A stretch of DNA of 5,597 bases from the NCBI GenBank assembly GCA_020846105.1, contig JADLEN010000090.1:1-5597 (forward strand). Reading direction: 5' to 3'. Below are positions 5,533 through 5,597 of this stretch, piece after piece (the stretch's first letter is position 1; each line of letters starts with the position of its first letter). Source of the stretch: Chitinophagaceae bacterium (GTDB lineage Bacteria > Bacteroidota > Bacteroidia > Chitinophagales > Chitinophagaceae). The translations under genes and the position numbers were made by a program. Below the pieces are notes generated by a model, which searched no databases, was not told the DNA's origin, and worked only from the letters and a program-made list of their open reading frames with translations.

Positions 5533-5597
5533 TGTGATGTGGTTATTTTCTTCAACATTCTTGCCATTATCAACATAGGTACTATTGTCCTTGATAA
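5518..5597 (-). CDS. C-terminal end of an unrecognised leftward gene (partial)
   Basis: On the minus strand a frame is open from the window edge (first full codon 5595-5593) to TAA at 5520-5518, giving 25 residues that end NNHITFKRK. It is hydrophilic and rich in Asn, Lys and Glu, and I do not recognise it. Support for a real gene is indirect: the frame ends exactly in a hairpin with a T-rich tail on that strand, it would be convergent with the amidase, and no + strand frame is open across this stretch. An open frame of this length can occur by chance. Confidence 0.5.
   Translation of the reverse strand, partial: IKDNSTYVDNGKNVEENNHITFKRK

Overview
The window looks like a chromosomal housekeeping segment of a Bacteroidota bacterium, probably of the Chitinophagaceae/Sphingobacteriia kind (the order-level guess is weak). 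The reasons are moderate A+T content, little Shine-Dalgarno signal, promoter-like TAnnTTTG elements, the residue patterns of TrpS and Nth, and a PHP-type PolX whose polymerase site is eroded. I see no phage, transposon, CRISPR or RNA genes.

Layout, left to right. (1) Bases 1-421, +: the C-terminal end of an iron-sulfur L-serine ammonia-lyase. (2) Bases 499-1682, +: a two-gene oxidative-damage operon with a 4-base ATGA overlap, an exported methionine sulfoxide reductase B followed by endonuclease III. It ends in a hairpin terminator that contains the nth stop codon. (3) Bases 1722-4586, -: polX then trpS, both transcribed leftward and separated by 200 bases of mixed-orientation CTTTGTG/CACAAAG nonamer repeats. 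(4) Bases 4622-5401, +: an omega-amidase of the nitrilase superfamily, divergent from polX across only 35 bases. (5) Bases 5402-5597: two directly adjacent perfect hairpins, then a bulged hairpin that probably terminates in both directions, then what seems to be the last 25 codons of a leftward gene running off the window.

Working together: msrB and nth repair oxidised protein and oxidised DNA respectively, and the PHP nuclease PolX is also a DNA-repair protein. TrpS (translation), serine lyase (amino-acid catabolism to pyruvate) and omega-amidase (clean-up of 2-oxo-acid amides made by transamination) are general metabolism. I find no convincing new multi-gene system. The points most worth a second look are the PolX with E-x-E in place of the polymerase D-x-D beside a complete PHP metal site, the nonamer repeat block between polX and trpS, and the possibly leaderless divergent promoter pair at 4587-4621.
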